NCBI RefSeq assembly: GCF_021412625.1
Contig: NZ_JAKCFI010000001.1
Coordinates: forward strand, 620,001 to 684,000
DNA: 64,000 bases
Direction of reading: 5' to 3'
From: Myxococcus stipitatus
GTDB taxonomy: Bacteria; Myxococcota; Myxococcia; Myxococcales; Myxococcaceae
Of this stretch, positions 9,801 to 16,263 are shown piece after piece. The stretch's first letter is position 1. The number at the start of each line of letters is the position of its first letter. A model generated the notes under the pieces. It worked only from the letters and a program-made list of their open reading frames with translations, was not told where the DNA came from and made no database searches. Made by a program: the position numbers and the translations under genes.

Positions 9801-10693
9801 CCGCGCGGGTGGGGGAGCCGGGCTTCCGGGAGGATGATCGACGGCCGGCGCCAGAGCCCAGCGTGGCTGAACCCGAGACGCCGTTCGTCCAGCCCGATCC
9901 CCACGAGGCCTGGGACATGGGGACCGCGGAGAGCGTCCCCTCGAACGTGGGGGCGGCGGATCAGAACGGCAGTCGTGTCTCGCGGGCGGAGGGCGTGGCC
10001 ATTGGGGCGGCGGGAGCCGTTGTCGGCGCGGGCCTGGGGTTGGGCGTGACATATGGCGTCGGACTGGCCGCCGGCCTGTTCCCGCCGCTCGGCATCGCCC
10101 TCGGCGTGGGCATCGCGGCCTATGGTGTCTACAAGCTCGTGGATGGCGGTGCGGAGGCCCTCTATGACAGCGGCAAACGCATCTGGAACGACGAGGCTTC
10201 CGCCTCCGACTACTTCGGGGTCGGGGCCGCGGTGGGAGGGCTCGCCAGTGGGCTGGCCGCGAAGCCGACGTTCGGGGTGGGAAGGGCTCACGGAATGGCC
10301 GTCAAGGCCGAGGCGGCCAAGGCCATCCAGCTCGCCACGACCATGGCCCGACTGCCACGGATACGCGCGACCCAGGTGGGGTTGCGTGATCCTGCCAAAG
10401 TCGATGCCATCAAGGAGTCGATGCTGCGTGACCCAAAGTTCTTCGACAAAGTGGAGAACGCCATTGGCGCGAGCTATGCCGAAGGAACCCACTACATCCA
10501 TGAGGGGCATCATCGAATGACCGCGGCCATCGAATTGGCGGCGGAGCAGGGGACCTCGCGTTACGTGGATGAACTCCTCATGACCACGCTCTCCAATCCA
10601 TACCGGGGTACGACGGTGGTTCCGAATTCGCGCGTCATGCCATTGCGAAACTGGTTCTTCCGTTTCGTCAACAAGCACTTCGAGGGTCGATGA
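3896..10693 (+). CDS. SpvB/FG-GAP/RHS-repeat lipoprotein with ParB-like C-terminal tail (polymorphic toxin candidate)
   Basis: A giant surface or secreted protein, 2,265 residues from ATG 3896. That start is preferred over TTG 3878 because it gives a clean lipoprotein signal ending VVSC-G (Cys about 21) and has AGGTG just upstream. Domains in order: SpvB-type N-domain (about 65-330); seven FG-GAP/VCBS-like units (LDVNGDGRDD, VDLNNDGKVD, MDINGDGLPD and relatives, about 440-860); a long run of YD/RHS repeats (about 1060-1850); and the RHS core (HADHLGS, YDPFGLRK, GGRVYDPKLARFLSPDP) ending at DPSG, Asp about 1955, where RHS proteins self-cleave. The last 307 residues differ in character: a Gly/Ala-rich hydrophobic hairpin (about 2035-2085) and a ParB-like segment with EGHHRMTAA at 2203-2211, like ParB box II. 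Known RHS proteins carry toxins in this tail; toxicity here is inferred. The next gene starts 1 base after the stop. Confidence 0.85.
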   Translation: MKRTFSVLTLVVYFSQWVVSCGPATHDGGDGDERREVPWSKLSGEDELPARLDVLVPSEVDGEGFVPGAVPGKLSVSDDGAATYDVPLWVPPGRAGVQPALSLNYNSRGGNGFLGVGWSLSGLSQIARCNKTLAQDGMTAPVRFDATDALCVDGRRLIQTGSTGAGEKTYTTEFEEFSHIVERAADAKGPLWFEVYLKNGMVLEYGRTTDSRLEGFRMYFKPATSNASDATVVGDHASQAVRYGWSISRARDRFGNYMDYGYRQRVHGNASEGYAYEQLPSSIRYTGTTTSEANVTTPLREVSFRYDENNDRRDVLERFVSGFKVVTRKVLKDVVMYGPVGDEQPTALKLYCFKYRNDSVSGRSLLSSISECDAFRACKRPTVFTWELGTPGTGRVPVVSGSDPNFERIALPTVTPFINASASALDEEGFRAAPDLWTLQTLDVNGDGRDDLLYRHTPADSNGKLLKPVWYLKLNVDGRSFGPSLALSSLPVPKSGDNADDLRTVDLNNDGKVDVVGLSLANTDPGDPANGAYVSYLSNGSGFTAVQSDTYDLWFDLDAPTRVPAMHLADLHGDGLPDAVRSLTRGSSSSPFPYEWGVMAAQPVGSSAPVFSTPPQRTGVGAGLDHAGYSVDVDGDGATEVLVREPAAGSPDGFSRFLVAVGVTSNGSVGKKLTTTLSTAMVPNSTQPTLIYRQHWFMDINGDGLPDSVSARRQRQGQEGGNIEIAINTGNGFAPPVTQALPAGAEVSFSRVSSAHRFVDVGVRVIDFNLDGKQDLLLTDHGLGVGRRDSHVLLQSTGTGFVVLPLDIPIGHTPGMGNVISASVHSPALQSLKGSGWGMKFTQLLDANGDGLTDIIQMEAGQLVLYLRNAYKPDVLKAVEDGLKNRASVTYEATTFASAGTVANHHTPGTCTYPLSCNLRGQWLVSRHTESGRDGYPRTFEYTYEGGRTDLKGRGWLGFSSRTVTDALASRRTTTRYHNDGYFAGFYAEAHRPYEELTEVTTRTAVVDTFRRTFEYGVQYRHGNKVVFPYISKVTNYERDGFIGQFRQLESVNQYDAYGNQTVHEEFSVTDGNRVVTTSTYDNYPGGDTHLLGLLRRQVTTSEPGGGGAPVSRTREYRYCDGSGCQPMSHRPRRIIVEPDAAPPERDDVWSETVITYNGLGLPTQTVSTDAAGRTRKTEFHYDAFERMFLSARIAHPTTASAGPVLREDYAYLRGFGSRAEVEDVNGVRTRWYYDGFGRLRAEDGPTAGDSIYSYSEEEGRPLVTHREVDVASCGVVASTLNLSACVRNGDESQIRYDSMGRPVQSRTRAFDGSWSFVDTRYDSLGHVERVSMPRSEQGAVNYRRFEYDNRGRVLFVRNPDGTFQEHAYSGWVTYTWDEKRNMSLIWRDALGRIVQTADRTGSANVQTNYTYGAFNLPATIVDAAGNEVRFTYDRLGRRTLLEDPDVGSRTTAYTAFGDVRQMTDGKGNTLTQVHDGVGRLLSVTNQPPAGAAAQVSTYVWDTAANGLGQLHSTLSPDGVGQVYEYDALGRRIHERWNIQGQEYRLSSTYDAQGRLQTLGYPEVPGRARMGVLYNYTAYGQVQSLQDVNTGQVYWQTTSRSASGLLTGELFGNGVSSIRRYDGVGQLRFIDTTGPMGPVQQLTYDYEANGNLRNRIDRLTQVAEDFQYDHLDRLKTWKVNKGCNEATFQYDYDDIGNLTYRSSKLGSTSQAPFEEVAYGYGAGAAGPHAVTSVGGDLYAYDGNGNLERWQRQGGALRELEYSYFNLPKRIVEGAKQWTFGYTAGQERAWKQDNQGALTVYVGGAYERRVKPSGTSHVFFVNAPGRVVAQVEWTALPGSGSEAISYLHADHLGSIASITTTGGGVVAQQKYDPFGLRKNPLNPALPLAGPSSHGVQRGFTGHEEDDDLGLVDMGGRVYDPKLARFLSPDPLVQAPFFSQSLNRYTYAFNNPLNFIDPSGFEADIPYIGISARVGEPGFREDDRRPAPEPSVAEPETPFVQPDPHEAWDMGTAESVPSNVGAADQNGSRVSRAEGVAIGAAGAVVGAGLGLGVTYGVGLAAGLFPPLGIALGVGIAAYGVYKLVDGGAEALYDSGKRIWNDEASASDYFGVGAAVGGLASGLAAKPTFGVGRAHGMAVKAEAAKAIQLATTMARLPRIRATQVGLRDPAKVDAIKESMLRDPKFFDKVENAIGASYAEGTHYIHEGHHRMTAAIELAAEQGTSRYVDELLMTTLSNPYRGTTVVPNSRVMPLRNWFFRFVNKHFEGR

Positions 10694-10694
10694 G

Positions 10695-11309
10695 ATGCAC
10701 CCGGTGTCCTGCGAAGTCTCCGTCGATGCCCTGCGGGACTTCCGCTTCCCCTCCTTCACCCTGCGCGGAGGCCGGAGTGTCGGCCTCGCGCTTCCCGTGG
10801 GGTGGGGGGGAGGAAGAGACGCGGTCCATGTCCATGAGCAGCTACGGACGGCGGCGCAATCCGCCCGGCTCGTGGTCGCGCCCTTGTCGTACCTCGCCGA
10901 GCGAGACGTCACGAGGTGGGAGCGTTTCGTCAAGACGCGGATCTCCGCCATCATTGCGAAGGTGGCGGGAATGTCATTGGAGGCCGCCCGGGCGATTTGC
11001 GAGAGGTGCCGGATACCTCCCGACCAGCTGTTCGCGGATACCCAGCTGACCGAGCGGGTGCTCCTCGACTTCGAGATCTCCGCCTCGTTCGCGGACATCG
11101 TCGTCGTGCAGGAGGCTGGGATGGACTATCTCGGCAGGCGACGCCTGGAGGCACATGTCCAGGCGTCGGTCCACGCAGGCCGCTTCGCGGTCCTGGTGCT
11201 GTTCTACCCGCGAGCCCTTCCCCCGAAAGAAGGGGACTCGTACCATCCCAAGCTGTGGACCGATGAAGTCTTCTACGGGACCAACGTGCGGATGGCCGAC
11301 GTGACCTGA
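10695..11309 (+). CDS. Candidate immunity protein for the RHS tail; degenerate ABC-ATPase-like
   Basis: A 204-residue cytoplasmic protein with no signal peptide. Its ATG begins 1 base after the RHS stop codon, so the two are translationally coupled, the usual place for an immunity gene. I do not recognise a named immunity family. Read against ABC ATPases the layout is suggestive: a strand SFTLRGGRSVGLALP, then VGWGGGRD where a Walker A would sit (first Gly, catalytic Lys and following Ser/Thr all replaced), and later FADIVVVQEAGMDYLGRRRLE where Walker B and D-loop would lie, then a strand ending LVLFYPRA. If this reading is right it is an ABC fold that cannot bind ATP normally, kept as a binding protein. 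The resemblance is my own pattern match and is weak; position is the stronger evidence. It is followed by a strong hairpin. Confidence 0.55.
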   Translation: MHPVSCEVSVDALRDFRFPSFTLRGGRSVGLALPVGWGGGRDAVHVHEQLRTAAQSARLVVAPLSYLAERDVTRWERFVKTRISAIIAKVAGMSLEAARAICERCRIPPDQLFADTQLTERVLLDFEISASFADIVVVQEAGMDYLGRRRLEAHVQASVHAGRFAVLVLFYPRALPPKEGDSYHPKLWTDEVFYGTNVRMADVT

Positions 11310-11346
11310 CCCTCTCCGAGAGGGGGCGTCGCGGAACGAACGCCCC
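11310..11346. terminator. Double hairpin between convergent genes
   Basis: Two adjacent perfect inverted repeats: CCCTCTC-C-GAGAGGG (11310-11324) and GGGGCGT / ACGCCCC (11323-11329 with 11340-11346), the second followed by TTCTC. They overlap by two bases, so only one forms at a time. The site lies between the RHS partner gene (plus) and the FHA regulator (minus) and could serve both directions. Confidence 0.6.
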
Positions 11347-11378
11347 TTCTCGCGAGGTCGGCCTCGGGAGTCCCGCGC

Positions 11379-13019
11379 CTACTCCTGCTCGTCCTGCTTC
11401 GTCAGGCCCCAGTCCTTCAGGCGCTTGAAGAGGGTGGAGCGGGCCACGCCCAGCTCGCGGGCCACGCGCTCGCGGTTGTTGTTGTACCGGCGCAGCGCGG
11501 CCTCGACGATCTGCCGCTCGAGCTTCTCCAGCATCTGCTCCAGCGTCATCCCAGGCGGCAGCTCCGGCACCGCGATGCCGGTCTCCTTGTTGATCTCCTG
11601 GTCGAAGGACAAATCCCCCGCGTCGATGACGGGCCCCTTGCGGAACAGCAGCGCGCGGTGCACCACGTTGCGCAGCTCGCGGATGTTGCCCGGCCAGGCG
11701 TGCCCCTGCAGTCGCTCCACCGCCGCCCCGGAGAAGCGCACCGTCTGCCCCCGGGGCGCGTAGAGCTTCAGGAAGTGCTCCGCCAGCGCGGGCACGTCCC
11801 CCTTGCGGCTGCGCAGGGGCGGCAGGTGCAGCGGGATGACGCAGAGGCGGTAGTACAGGTCCTCGCGGAAGGTGCCCTCGCGCGCCGCCGCCAGCAGGTC
11901 CACGTTCGTCGCCGCCACCACCCGCACGTCCACGTTGATGGGACGGCTGGCGCCCACGCGCTTGATCTCCCCGCTCTCCAGCGCGCGCAGCAGCTTCGCC
12001 TGCAAGTCCAGCGGCAGCTCGCCAATCTCGTCCAGGAAGAGGGTGCCCCCGTCGGCCTCCTCGAAGGCGCCCTTGCGCGCGTTGGCCGCGCCCGTGAACG
12101 AACCCTTCTCGTGGCCGAACAGCTCGCTCTCGATGAGCTCCTTGGAGATGGCCGCGCAGTTGACCGGGATGAGCGACCTGTTCGCGCGCGGCGAGCATTC
12201 GTGGAGCGCCCGCGCCACCAGCTCCTTGCCCGTGCCGGACTCGCCCAGGATGGTCACCGCCGCCGTGGACGGCGCCACGCGCTCGATGAGGTCCGCCAGC
12301 CCCTTCACCGCCGCGTCGTTCCCGATGATGCCGTGGAACGTCGCCACCTCCTTGCGCGCCCCGCTCGCCGCCGCCTCCAGCACCAGCTCCGTCTCGCCCA
12401 CGCGCAGCGTGGTGGGCAGCGGCACCTCCGCCTCGAACAGGCGCACCGGCCCCAGCCACGTGCCGTTCGTCGAGCGCAGGTCCGTCACCTGGAACAGGCC
12501 GTCCCGCCGCGTCACCTTCAGGTGCTTGCTCGACGCGAAGCGGTCCTGCAGCACCAGCTCGCACGACGGGTCCTTGCCCGCCGTGAAGCCCTCGCCGGTG
12601 AGCCGGTGCACCGACTCGTTCGGCCCCTGCTTCACCCGCACCTGCGCCGGCAGCCAGCGCGCCGTCGCCGGGTCCCTCGGCTGGATGGACGTGGTGTGGC
12701 CCACCTCCGTCGTGACGTCGGAGCCCTCGCCGCCGCCGCTCACCCGGAACACCGCCCGCCACTGGCCCAGCGCCAGGTCCGCGCCGTCCGCCAGCTCGCC
12801 CTGGGCCACGCTCTGCCCCGCGACGACGGTGCCCTTGCCGGACAGGTCCTCCACCCGGCAGCGCTCTCCGTCCCACAGCAGGGCCACCTGCTGCCGGCTC
12901 ACCTCCGGGTCGGGGATGGCCACGTCGCTGTGCTCACCGCGTCCGAGCACCAGCCGTGCCCGGTCCACCCCCACCCTCAACACCTCCTCGCCACGACGGA
13001 AAAACACCAGCTCCGGCAT
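11379..13019 (-). CDS. Sigma-54-dependent activator with two FHA sensor domains
   Basis: A 546-residue enhancer-binding protein that would open sigma-54 promoters in response to a phosphopeptide ligand instead of a phosphorylated receiver. Two FHA domains occupy about residues 10-95 ([16 protein letters not shown]) and 125-215 (STNGTW). The AAA+ domain (about 225-455) has Walker A GESGTGKE, the sigma-54 contact loop as GSFTGA (Ser for the usual Ala), Walker [12 protein letters not shown] and the WPGNIREL region. A Fis-type helix-turn-helix closes the protein ([20 protein letters not shown]). FHA-headed activators are typical of myxobacteria and pair with Ser/Thr kinases. It lies directly downstream of gspN on the same strand. 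A good ribosome site (AGGAGG) precedes the ATG, and a possible own promoter is described separately. Regulation of the gsp operon is inferred from position. Confidence 0.9.
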   Translation of the reverse strand: MPELVFFRRGEEVLRVGVDRARLVLGRGEHSDVAIPDPEVSRQQVALLWDGERCRVEDLSGKGTVVAGQSVAQGELADGADLALGQWRAVFRVSGGGEGSDVTTEVGHTTSIQPRDPATARWLPAQVRVKQGPNESVHRLTGEGFTAGKDPSCELVLQDRFASSKHLKVTRRDGLFQVTDLRSTNGTWLGPVRLFEAEVPLPTTLRVGETELVLEAAASGARKEVATFHGIIGNDAAVKGLADLIERVAPSTAAVTILGESGTGKELVARALHECSPRANRSLIPVNCAAISKELIESELFGHEKGSFTGAANARKGAFEEADGGTLFLDEIGELPLDLQAKLLRALESGEIKRVGASRPINVDVRVVAATNVDLLAAAREGTFREDLYYRLCVIPLHLPPLRSRKGDVPALAEHFLKLYAPRGQTVRFSGAAVERLQGHAWPGNIRELRNVVHRALLFRKGPVIDAGDLSFDQEINKETGIAVPELPPGMTLEQMLEKLERQIVEAALRRYNNNRERVARELGVARSTLFKRLKDWGLTKQDEQE

Positions 13020-13058
13020 CCCCAGCCCTCCTGCGCGGAAAAAACGTTGCGCCCGCGC

Positions 13059-13086
13059 TTTACACGCCCGGGCGCGCTGCTTTCAA
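13059..13086 (-). promoter_or_regulatory. Possible sigma-70-type promoter for the FHA activator
   Basis: On the minus strand, TTGAAA (13086-13081), a 16-bp spacer, and TGTAAA (13064-13059), about 40 bases before the activator start. The spacer holds a perfect palindrome, CGCCCGGGCG, so a bound protein there would block polymerase. Moderate match only. Confidence 0.4.
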
Positions 13087-13101
13087 CCCCACGCCCGGGC
13101 G
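13064..13101. repeat. Direct repeat of a palindrome, ACGCCCGGGCG x2
   Basis: The 11-mer ACGCCCGGGCG occurs at 13064-13074 and 13091-13101, 27 bases apart, each holding the 10-bp palindrome CGCCCGGGCG. It may be a two-site operator overlapping the putative promoter of the FHA activator. Because each copy is self-complementary, the pair could also fold into a hairpin with a 17-base loop and act as a terminator after gspN. Confidence 0.5.
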
Positions 13102-13119
13102 GGGACGGGCCGCTGGCGC

Positions 13120-14094
13120 CTACCGGCGCGGCAGGAACGTGGGCCGGTTCAGGAACCCGCCCAGCTTCGCCGCCCGGAACGACGGGTCCTTCTTGTCCGG
13201 CGGCAGGATGGTGAGGCCCGCGGCCAGCAGCCCCAGCCGCTTCTGCGCCTCCGGATCCAACCGCAGGTTCACGTCCATCGCCGGCTCGCTGTACTCCAGG
13301 CGCTTGCCCAGCTTCAGCGTGCCCGTGGCCAGCAGCTCCACGTCGTCACCCTGCAGCTTCAGCTCCTTCACCGTCCCCAGCCCCTTCTCGAACTGGATGC
13401 GGCCTACCAGCCCGCCCAGCGCCACCTGCGGCAGGTCCATGGCCATGGACTGGCCTCCACCCATGGGAATCGACGCCTTGCCGCCCTTGATGATGAGGTT
13501 CTGCGTGTCGAGCGACAGCTCGCCGTTGGCCTGGGACAGGTCCGCCTCCGTGCCCTTGCCCTTGGGCACCGACAGCGACAGCACGCCGTTGAGCTCGCCG
13601 TCCATGTCCACGCCGGTGAAGGCCGGCAGGTTGCCGCCGCTCGCCTTGAGCTTGCTCAGCTCCGCGCGCACCGTCGTGTCCCCCAGCCACCCCACGGAGG
13701 CCGTCACCGTGCCGCCCATGACGGAGGCGCGGACCGCCACGCCCGGCGGGAAGAGGGTGGGGCGCAGCGCCACGCTGTCGAGTACCACCGCCTCGCCCAG
13801 CTCCGCCGCGCCCAGCAGGCCGCCCTCGCCGCTCGCCAGCGCCGCCACCGTCTCCGCGCTCAGCGGCTGCGGAGGCTTGCTCAACCGCACGTTCGTCGCG
13901 GTGACGCCCGCCAGCCCGGGCCGCAACGACCCGATCCGCACCGCGTACCCCTCCCTGGCCGCCTCCGTGACCAGGCGCGTGCGCACCATGTCGTACGGGA
14001 ACGTGAACATCAGGCAGAGGACGAAGGCCACGAGCGCGAACGCCCCGTAGCCCAGGTAGACCTTCCAACGCGCCGCCTTGGTGTCCGTGGCCAT
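13120..14094 (-). CDS. gspN: Type II secretion system protein GspN
   Basis: A 324-residue inner-membrane protein with one N-terminal membrane helix (about 13-33, KVYLGYGAFALVAFVLCLMF) followed by a periplasmic domain rich in beta-strands, matching GspN/AsmA-like proteins. The MVRTRL stretch after the helix and the repeated strand patterns ending near KLGKRLEYSEPAMDVNLRL fit. GspN is an accessory component of the secreton with an unclear role. It is the last gsp gene of this operon, starting 3 bases after the gspM stop codon. The C-terminal region ends in a basic, proline-containing tail. The ATG is followed by MATDTKAARW, a normal short cytoplasmic leader. Placement right after gspM supports the call more than any single motif. 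Confidence 0.8.
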   Translation of the reverse strand: MATDTKAARWKVYLGYGAFALVAFVLCLMFTFPYDMVRTRLVTEAAREGYAVRIGSLRPGLAGVTATNVRLSKPPQPLSAETVAALASGEGGLLGAAELGEAVVLDSVALRPTLFPPGVAVRASVMGGTVTASVGWLGDTTVRAELSKLKASGGNLPAFTGVDMDGELNGVLSLSVPKGKGTEADLSQANGELSLDTQNLIIKGGKASIPMGGGQSMAMDLPQVALGGLVGRIQFEKGLGTVKELKLQGDDVELLATGTLKLGKRLEYSEPAMDVNLRLDPEAQKRLGLLAAGLTILPPDKKDPSFRAAKLGGFLNRPTFLPRR

Positions 14095-14097
14095 GAC

Positions 14098-14652
14098 CTA
14101 TTGCTTCATCCGGTAGGTGGCGACCGTGGTCCACGCAGCCAGCGTGTCCGACGGACGCGGTTCGATGCGCAGGTACTTCACCTTCACCACGCCCGGTCCG
14201 CTCTCCACCGTGCGCAGGAAGTCCGTCAGCTTGCGGAGGTCCACGTCGGTGAACGTCAACTCCACCGAGCTCTCCTGGATCTTCCCGTCGCCGATGGGCA
14301 CGTCGCCCTTGGGCGTCATGTTCGGCACCTGGAGCCCGGCCGCCGTGGCCTTGTCCTCGATGTACGAGATGAGCTGCACGTTGCTGGACGTCAGCTGGTT
14401 CTCCACCGACTGACGCGCCGTCTGCGCCTCGCGGTAGCTGGCCGCCAGCGCCTGCACCTCCTGCAGCTTCGCCAGCTTGTCCTGCGTCCGCTTGCGATAG
14501 GCGGCGGCGCTGTTGGCGAACGTCGTCACGAGGATGAACACGAGGAACACGGCGACGGCCGCGCCCGCGATGAGCACCATCCGCCGCTCACGGTCGCTCA
14601 ACCGCTCGAACCTCTGCTGCAACGGCGCGAACGCTTCCTGGAACGTGGCCAT
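14098..14652 (-). CDS. gspM: Type II secretion system protein GspM
   Basis: A 184-residue bitopic membrane protein of the inner-membrane platform, partner of GspL. The open frame extends upstream to 14685, but the start is placed at 14652 (MATFQEAFAPLQQ), which follows the gspL stop by 2 bases. A short cytoplasmic segment leads to one membrane helix (about 31-50, LIAGAAVAVFLVFILVTTF), then a coiled coil (about 55-95) and a small alpha/beta domain ending in FLRTVESGPGVVKVKYLRIEPRP. This layout and length are standard for GspM. No catalytic residues are expected. Between gspL and gspN, as in other gsp operons. Confidence 0.85.
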   Translation of the reverse strand: MATFQEAFAPLQQRFERLSDRERRMVLIAGAAVAVFLVFILVTTFANSAAAYRKRTQDKLAKLQEVQALAASYREAQTARQSVENQLTSSNVQLISYIEDKATAAGLQVPNMTPKGDVPIGDGKIQESSVELTFTDVDLRKLTDFLRTVESGPGVVKVKYLRIEPRPSDTLAAWTTVATYRMKQ

Positions 14653-14654
14653 GA

Positions 14655-16262
14655 CTAGCTCTCCCCTCCCTCGGTGCCAGGGCACTGCACCTGCACGTCC
14701 AGCCGGAACGTCACCTTCTGCCCGTCGCGGCTGCGCTCGACCTTGCCCTGCTTCACGTCCTTGAAGCAGTCGTGGTTGCGCAGGGCGTTGGACAGCGTGT
14801 CCACCTGCTTGGAGGAATCCGTCTCACCCTGGAGGATGACGCGCTCGGTGTCGATCTGGATGCGGTCGAACTTCACCGGCAGGTCGTCCGGCACCTTCTG
14901 CGTCACCTCCGCCAGGAGGTTCACCGCGGACAGCCTGGGCAGGGCCGCCGCCGGGCTCTCCACGCCCTTGAGCAGGTTGAGCGCGCGGTTGTAGTCCTTC
15001 TCGCAGCGGCCCAGGATCTTCTGCGTCGTCTCGCACAGCGCGGCGTCCACCTGGGCCTCGCGCCGCGACAGCACGGAGTTGCGCACCACGCCGAAGGCGA
15101 TGAACAGCAGCATCAGCGTCACGGCGAACGCGGCCAGCAGCCCGACCTTGTCCTTGACGTAGTCGAAGTCGCCCTTGAAGGCGAACTCGTCCCGGCGATA
15201 GTTGAAGCGCGGCGCCCGCGCGCCCGTGGCGTTGCCGCGCAGCGCCAGCGCGTACGCCTGCGCGGCGGAGGGCTGCTCCTCGGTGGGGATGGCCTCCGCC
15301 GCGTCCGCCGGCAGCGCGAGCACGCGCGCCGGCAGGTTCAGGTCCTTGGAGAGCTGCTCGGCCAGGCCCGGCATGCGCGCGCTGCCGCCGGTCAACACCA
15401 GCGCGCCCACCTGCTGGCGGGTGCGCGCGGTGAAGGACTTCAGCGTGGGGCGCAGCTCGCGCAGCAGGGGCTGGAGGCCCCGCACGAACGCCGCCGCCGC
15501 GCGCTCCGCGTCCGGCCCATGCGCCGCGCTGGCCATGGCCCCGTGCTGCTCCTTCCAGTGGTGCGCCTCCGCCAGCGACGTCTGGAACTCCGCGGCCAGG
15601 GCCTTGCTCAGGTCCCTGCCGCCTCCAGCGAAGGTGCGCGCGAACTGCACGCCCCGCCCCGGCCGGCCGATGGCCACCGACGTGCGCTCGTGCCCCACGT
15701 CCACCACCGCCACCACGCCGCCGTCCGCCGCGCCTCCGTCGAAGAGGCCCGCGGCCTGCTGGAGCAGGTTCTGGTAGGCCAGCCCCGGGTGGGTGACGAC
15801 GCGCGGGTCCAGCTTCAGCTCGCTCAGCAGCGCCAGCAGCGAGCGCAGCTCCTCCTTGCGCACCACGCCCACCAGCAGGTCGCTGGCCTTGTCCTTGCCG
15901 TCCGTGTCCTTCAGGCCCACCACCTGGTAGTCGTAGACCACCTCGGAGATGTCGAAGGGCAGCTGGCCGCCAATCTCGAAGGGCAGCGTCGCCTCGATGC
16001 GCTTGGCATCCGAGAACGGCAGGCTCAGCGTGTGGGTGATGAGCGCCGGGCCGGGCAGGGCGATGATGACCTGGTCCGCGTGCCCGGGGGGCAGCTTGCC
16101 GAGCAGCTCCTGCACCGCCGCGCGCAGCGTGTCGGCGCGCTCTCCCTCTTGCGCGCGGCGGGCCTCCACGAAGGCGCGGGTGGCGTGTCCTTTCGCCTTC
16201 GACTCCAGCACCACGCCCTTCACCGAGTGGCTGCCCAGGTCGAGGCCGAGAATGCGGGCCAT
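14655..16262 (-). CDS. gspL: Type II secretion system protein GspL (PilM-like actin fold)
   Basis: A 535-residue platform protein. The first part (residues 1-360) is a cytoplasmic actin/PilM-like fold: the start ARILGLDLGSHSVKGVVLES resembles the first phosphate loop, and VVAVVDVGHERTSVAI and LVLTGGSARMPGLAEQL match the second and adenosine loops. In the family this domain grips the GspE ATPase. A membrane helix follows (about 385-405, VGLLAAFAVTLMLLFIAFGVV), then a periplasmic domain ending in the strand pattern KVTFRLDVQVQCP. It is longer than the 380-400 residues of enterobacterial GspL, through the fuller PilM-like part. The ATG is 1 base past the gspK stop. Confidence 0.88.
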   Translation of the reverse strand: MARILGLDLGSHSVKGVVLESKAKGHATRAFVEARRAQEGERADTLRAAVQELLGKLPPGHADQVIIALPGPALITHTLSLPFSDAKRIEATLPFEIGGQLPFDISEVVYDYQVVGLKDTDGKDKASDLLVGVVRKEELRSLLALLSELKLDPRVVTHPGLAYQNLLQQAAGLFDGGAADGGVVAVVDVGHERTSVAIGRPGRGVQFARTFAGGGRDLSKALAAEFQTSLAEAHHWKEQHGAMASAAHGPDAERAAAAFVRGLQPLLRELRPTLKSFTARTRQQVGALVLTGGSARMPGLAEQLSKDLNLPARVLALPADAAEAIPTEEQPSAAQAYALALRGNATGARAPRFNYRRDEFAFKGDFDYVKDKVGLLAAFAVTLMLLFIAFGVVRNSVLSRREAQVDAALCETTQKILGRCEKDYNRALNLLKGVESPAAALPRLSAVNLLAEVTQKVPDDLPVKFDRIQIDTERVILQGETDSSKQVDTLSNALRNHDCFKDVKQGKVERSRDGQKVTFRLDVQVQCPGTEGGES

Positions 16263-16263
16263 G

